Shown here: positions 59,623 through 64,000 of the stretch, in pieces
Position numbering within the stretch: the first letter of the stretch is position 1
Layout of the letters: each line of letters begins with the position of its first letter
DNA from: Cannabis sativa
Taxonomy: Eukaryota; Streptophyta; Magnoliopsida; Rosales; Cannabaceae
Direction of reading: 5' to 3'
Length of the DNA: 64,000 nucleotides
Assembly (NCBI RefSeq): GCF_029168945.1
Contig: NC_083610.1
Coordinates: 77,119,580 to 77,183,579, forward strand
Position numbers and translations under genes: made by a program
The notes under the pieces: model-generated
The model's database searches: none
Seen by the model: only the letters and a program-made list of their open reading frames with translations
Told to the model about the DNA's origin: nothing

Positions 59623-60792
59623 TTAGAAAGCTTGGGTTGCCTCCCAAGAAGCGCTTGATTTAAAGTCGTCGGCTTGACTTTTTGAGAAGCACTTGTCAAA
59701 GAGCGGCTTCCGCCCATAGAGAGTGGCATATGCCCTCACAAATGGGTCTTTGTTGTTGACGCCCTCAAGCTTGGCGAGATATGGAATTGAAAAGGCAAAA
59801 TGCTCAACTAGACTTGAATTCGATGAATGCACATGATGGATGCCAAGGTACCGAGCCAATGGTGGAGGAAGAGTTGGTGGCCAAAAAGGATCTTCATAAA
59901 CATAATATTCCATTACCATGAGCTCTTTGACTTGAGGAATGCAAAAATGTTCTTGCTGAATTTTTTCAAAAACTGGGCAGTTTTGCTGTGATAATGCTAC
60001 AGCACTATGAGCAGCAACAAATGTTGACCAACTTGGAATGCTTGCTTCCTTATCTTTTTTTTCACTACTTTGGATTGAAGTGAGCTCTTGTAATTGCTTA
60101 AAATTTTCCCCAAGTATCTCCAACTCATCACCACTCCTCAAAATGATATTTTCACTTTCTTCTTCCTCCCTTGAATTTTCCATATCAATACCCAAAGTTT
60201 CATGGGGTTTATCACGCAACTCATTGACCAAAAGCTCAAGTCGGTTCTCCAATTTCCTCAAGGATGAAGCTTGGCTTTGAATTAAGGCATCATTTTTTGC
60301 CATGAACTCCATCATCAACACCTCAAATGAGCTTGATTGAGCCATTTGATGAGGATCTTCTTCTATGTTGAACTCTTATAAATCTTCTAAAATCTCATCA
60401 TTTGGTCCTTGAGTGTAAGTGTCAAAATTTGGCTCCAAATTATTGTAGTTGTCCTCCCAAACATGGTTATTGTTTGGACAATTACAACACCATTTGTTGT
60501 ACTTCGCCATGTCTTCCAACATCCAATAGGCTTCATCGATTGATAGTTGGTAGAAATTGGCGGTACCATCTCCTCTTTTTACCCATTCCCTTGTGCTTGG
60601 ATTCAACCCATTTAGGAAAATTTCTAGTTGACACTCTTTGGACAACCCATGATATGGAAATCTCATTAGAAACGCCTTGTATCTCCACCATGCTTCATAC
60701 AAGGGCTCCAAGTCATGTTGAACAAAATTCATAAGGACTTGTAGATGAGACATCTCAAGACCTTGCAAAAGAAACCAAAACAAGACAAACAA
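59623..60792 (-). pseudogene. Athila-type gag of the gag-only element
   Basis: Minus strand from 60792. The first part contains LEPLYEAWWRYKAFLMRFPY, HGLSKECQLEIFLNGLNPST and IDEAYWMLEDMAKYN, matching the retrotransposon gag domain (LYEAWxRxKxLLxxCPxHG, FYxGL, A(Y/H)xLLExMA). An in-frame TAA at 60376-60378 interrupts it. The second part, same frame, starts near 60345: SSLRKLENRLELLVNELRDK, ENIILRSGDELE (as in the Athila linker QIxxLExQxGQLA...VTLRSGK), then an acidic and aromatic tail ending SSASWEATQAF. Apart from the single stop, both parts are open. No zinc knuckle, protease, RT or integrase is present. Confidence 0.82.
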
Positions 60793-60901
60793 AGCGTAAA
60801 ATAGAACAAGGAAAATAGAATGAACAAATGAAAACTAAAAAAAAAAAAAAACCAAATTGATAGTAATTAAGTTCCAAAAATAAAATTTCACTAAATCAAT
60901 T

Positions 60902-60917
60902 CCCGACAACGGCGCCA
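60902..60917 (-). other. Primer binding site of the gag-only element (tRNA-Asp type)
   Basis: Minus strand TGGCGCCGTTGTCGGG, six to seven bases inside the LTR end; one base different from the site of element C. Confidence 0.8.
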
Positions 60918-60923
60918 AAAACT

Positions 60924-62284
60924 TGTTGTGAAAATTGTGTACGCAAGTATACGCAATCGTAACAAGTAATAAAGTGATAAATCGAGTATCGTCTCCACAG
61001 GGATTGAAAATTGGAAATTGATTTATAAAACTAATTACTCACAAATTGGTTTCAACAATAATAAAATAAAGTGATGAGAATATGTAAAAAATTAACAAAC
61101 ACAAACTACGAGGAAAGCAAGCTAGAATTATTAAATTGGTCTAAAAATGCAAAGTTGATATAATGGTGCTAAGGAGTATTGTTGTAAATTGATAATGTCA
61201 ACTAGGAATTTAAAATGTCATAATCCTTTTTCCAAAGAGTTTATGGTTTAATTTTCTAATTAATTAACATATTCCTATGCCCAATTAATTTTAAGAATAC
61301 CAATTTAAGCACAATTCCTTCAAGCCATACATGGTAAATAACATATTCCTATGCCATTTACAAACCACATTTTTCCAAAGTGATATTCATGCATCATTCA
61401 AGCAATTCCACTAACCCTATTTTTTCCAAAATCAAGATTAGCTACTACTTACTAATGGTGATCAAGCAAAAGTAAGCAATTGCACAATAAACACACTTGA
61501 ATGAACAAAATCAATTTACTAAACATAGCAACAAAATACCAAATTACAATTTAAGTCAACAAAATAATTCTAGCAAAATAAAAATTAACTCATAATTGTG
61601 CAAAAATTACAAAGTTTAAAAGAAAATAGAGATAGAAATAACAACCCATTTGGAGCTTGTCACAATACTCCAAGTTCCTGTTCCAAATTTCTCTTCTTCT
61701 TCCTTTGAATAATTGCCAATCTCCAAAATAAAAATGCTAGATTAAAACCCTAAATAAAACTCTCTCTCTCTCTCTTTTTTTCTTTTTCTTCTTTTTCTTT
61801 TTCTTCATTTCTTCACTGTGTGAGGAGCTCCACCAGCCGCCTCCTTCTTCAACTCCAATCACTCTCTCCTTCTTTGTAATTCACGCCCACTCTCCTTCAT
61901 CATATAAATATATATATATAATTCTATTTAATATTTTTTCTCATTCAAAATAAAGTCATGGGCTGCTCAAATTTTTTCCTTTGGGCCTTTTTTTTTTGTT
62001 TTGTTTTTTGTCCAACATCATGGCCCATAATACTAAATGCCAATTTTATATCTAAATTCCTACAACACCACACATAATTGTATTTAATTAATTGGGAGAC
62101 TAAATAAACAAATAAAAATTAAGAAAATTAATAAAAACTAATTTCAAAATACTAAAATTAATATTTATGCAAAACTAAAAAAAAAAACAAATAAAAGTCA
62201 CTAAAATAAACTAAAAATACTTGAGAACAAAGCTAATTTAATGCACAAAAAGAGTTAAATAACTCTATTTTCATAGAGTTATCA
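60924..62284 (-). repeat. 5' LTR of the gag-only element
   Basis: 1361 bp. Read on the minus strand it starts TGATAACTCTATGAAAATAG and ends ...CACAATTTTCACAACA. The start forms a small hairpin (AACTCTATGAAAATAGAGTT). It contains a CT-rich stretch near 61760-61800 and no coding sequence. Confidence 0.8.
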
Positions 62285-62329
62285 AGGTATTTTGTAAATA
62301 AAAAAAGTTCAAATAGTAAAAATATTTTT

Positions 62330-63750
62330 TTTTCCTTGTCGATGAATTTTTTGTAAATTTTTGATCTATTATGAAAAATTTTCAAAAATTCAAATGTCTA
62401 CATTGCGTTGTCAATTTATGAGCTTCTATTTTATCAACAAAAAAAAAAATAGGGGATCTTACAAAATTACTAGATTTTGGAGGTAGTTTAACATTTCTAC
62501 TGCCACACGGAAATTTTTACAAAAATATTGTCCTCACCTTAATTTTTTTTTTTATATATAGTACATACCCCAAAATACATACAAAGCCTCAATTTTCAAC
62601 ACCTACGGTCCAAACTACTAGAGCAATACTAGAACAACCAAAAAATAACGATTATTCCAATCAGAATGTAAGTATTCAAGATTCTGATCCTCAAACAATA
62701 ACATAAAAAATCAACTAAAACAACTGTAAAATAATAGTAAAACTACAAAATAAAATAACTAAATAAAATCACAAAAAAATATTATACCTCAATAACTCTT
62801 TTGTCAATGGAGACTTTCAGAACATCACGAGAGGCAACATTCACCTTAGAAAATTTCTCCTTACCCTAAATACATTAAACAAATAATTTAGAACAAAAAT
62901 CAAGTATATAATACTAAACATCAAATAGCACATACAGAACAACAAAACATATAAAATTTAACAAAATCAGAGAATGATGAACAAAATCCTAAATTGGTAT
63001 TTGAGATTGAACATGCATAAATTAAAAAAATAAAAACTAAAGAAAATTTTGAAGATGATTGAGATATGAAGAGCAAGAAGTAATGGTAACCACAATTGAA
63101 AAAACGTGGATTAATCTTTTTATAAATGAATAAAAAAAATGACAAAAAAAAAAGCTTAAGAATAAAAATAAAATTTTGAAGATGATGGAGATGAGAAGAT
63201 CAGTAAGTAATGAGTTTGTGCTAATATGTATTCAACTGTATTTTAAAAAAAAAATTGACTCCAAAGAACAAGCCATATAACAACAAAAAAGGCAGTTGAA
63301 AAATAATAAATAATATGCATACAATAAGAAACAAAAGAATACGAAATACATAACAATAACAAATAAATTAAAATGAGCAGAAAATATAGATCATAGAAAA
63401 AAAAACCAGAACATGTACAACAAAAAAAAAAAAAAAAAAACCTAAAACAGCTGAAAAACAACATAAATACTTTCATCACTTTGGGTATCTTAAAATCTTC
63501 TTCATCAAGTTCGAAATCAGAGTCTAAATCTTCAATGATCGATTTCAAATGTCTTGATTTTCTCTTTTTCAGAGAATAAATATCTGATTTCCTTTTCAAA
63601 ACTATAAAAGATGTAGGGCTATGGAGGTTTTCTTTGAAATATTTCTTACCCATTGCTAATTTACTAGAAGAAGAAGAAGAAGACGATTTTTTTCTTTGAT
63701 GTTTCCACCTTGGCTCCAGAGTTTGTAAACACAGGAAAAAAAAAAAAAAA
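62330..63750 (-). CDS. Possible two-exon gene fragment of unknown function
   Basis: Weak candidate. Exon 1 on the minus strand reads MGKKYFKENLHSPTSFIVLK from 63653, then a basic and acidic region (LKKRKSRHLKS, EDLDSDFELDEEDF) ending IPKVMK at 63473, where GTATTTATG could be a donor. A second open piece, GKEKFSKVNVASRDVLK then VSIDKRVIE (about 62865-62791), is preceded by TTTAG and followed by GTATAA, with matching phase. Upstream of the ATG the frame stays open through a Ser run (SSSSSSSSKLA). I recognise no domain. Reading through the intron gives a Phe/Leu-rich run that is certainly not protein. Surrounding A-rich repeats suggest a mobile-element context. Confidence 0.3.
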
Positions 63751-64000
63751 AAAAAAAAGACTCTAGTGATAGTCCATCAGGTTACTTTTTCTGCAGCAAA
63801 CCCTAAAGTAGTGCTAATGGACCCGGTTTTCCCCTTAACCCGAATGCGGGTATCGAAGGATCAAAATCCTGCTCGTGATATATAACTCAGACGGGTCGCC
63901 ACTTCAAGAGTTACCAGCTAGACGAATGGAACTTAATCAAGAATGGTGCATCAAATGACCTTCTGGCAAGAAGTGTTGAGCTCTTCCAGTCGGTTAAATG
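63751..64000. other. Right edge of the window
   Basis: More GC-balanced than its left neighbour, with a 21-base A run at about 63738-63759 at its border. No ORF or domain recognised; it may be a 5' flank of the minus-strand candidate or part of a feature that continues outside. Confidence 0.3.

Larger units (their letters stand above)
57722..62284 (-). mobile_element. Athila-type gag-only element (TR-GAG-like) with truncated 3' LTR
   Basis: Minus strand element. The 5' LTR is 62284-60924, with ends TGATAACTCT...TTTCACAACA read on the minus strand. Its primer site TGGCGCCGTTGTCGGG is at plus 60902-60917. Inside is only a broken gag (60792-59623) and long non-coding DNA. A purine tract AAGTTTGGGGTA precedes the 3' LTR start at 57817. 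Only 96 bp of the 3' LTR remain (57817-57722, matching 62284-62189). The bases beyond the truncation repeat the outer flank of the other end. Confidence 0.82.

Noticed and set aside
60038..60734. Plus-strand frames opposite gag
   Set aside because: Shadows of the minus-strand gag frame.
63243..63472. Phe/Leu/Tyr-rich C-terminal part of the 136-codon minus-strand frame
   Set aside because: Translation of T-rich intron-like DNA; a splice donor at its start is more plausible than a membrane protein.

Overview
The window is nuclear DNA from a flowering plant. It holds one intact, intron-rich host gene (39742-44736) in about 64 kb of nested and decayed retrotransposons, with plant-type GT-AG introns, tRNA-Met and tRNA-Asp type LTR primer sites, and Tat, chromovirus-like, Copia and plant-L1 pol genes. 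A eudicot is likely. The style of the 1.9 kb LTR family that opens TGTTGGGTTTTATGCCC reminds me of Cannabaceae, but that is an impression only. I see no bacterial operon, CRISPR array, tRNA or rRNA.

Layout. 1-1592: minus-strand Ty3/gypsy pol remnant, fused head-to-head to a plus-strand Tat-type integrase (1594-1900) that resumes at 19557-19797. The 17.7 kb between the two halves is a nest: a solo LTR (A, 1901-2080 plus 17872-19556) holds a non-autonomous Copia element (B, 2081-17866), which in turn holds a young, pol-less Athila-type element (C, 5970-11898). Each level keeps its own 5-bp target duplication. 20615-24584: a spliced antisense gene of the Tat element, interrupted by another solo LTR of the same family (E, 21318-23216) with a perfect duplication. 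25900-32704: a full-length L1-type LINE with an 18-bp duplication, poly(A), ORF1, an ORF2 overlapping it by ATGA, and a terminal RNase H. It is dead by frameshifts and stops.

32723-39741 is AT-rich intergenic DNA with an LTR-like block, a Copia LTR fragment, a tiny retro-insert, a Tat-like gag scrap and a 50-bp direct repeat. 39742-44736 is a 13-exon ERGIC3/Erv46-like gene (386 aa). 44737-48354 is intergenic, with a G-rich degenerate minisatellite pierced by a hAT-like MITE. 48355-56860 is two decayed minus-strand Copia elements separated by a truncated LTR (D) of the A/B/E family. 57722-62284 is a minus-strand, gag-only Athila-type element with a truncated 3' LTR. 62790-63740 may hold a two-exon gene fragment of unknown function.

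Only the ERGIC3 gene looks functional for the host. Among the mobile DNA, B and C have nearly identical LTRs but no usable pol, so they were probably moved in trans by autonomous relatives outside the window. The most unusual items are the spliced antisense gene of the Tat element, the unfamiliar ORF of element C, the internal duplication in B, and the long open frame fused upstream of the LINE ORF1. All identities come from reading motifs by eye; no database search was possible.
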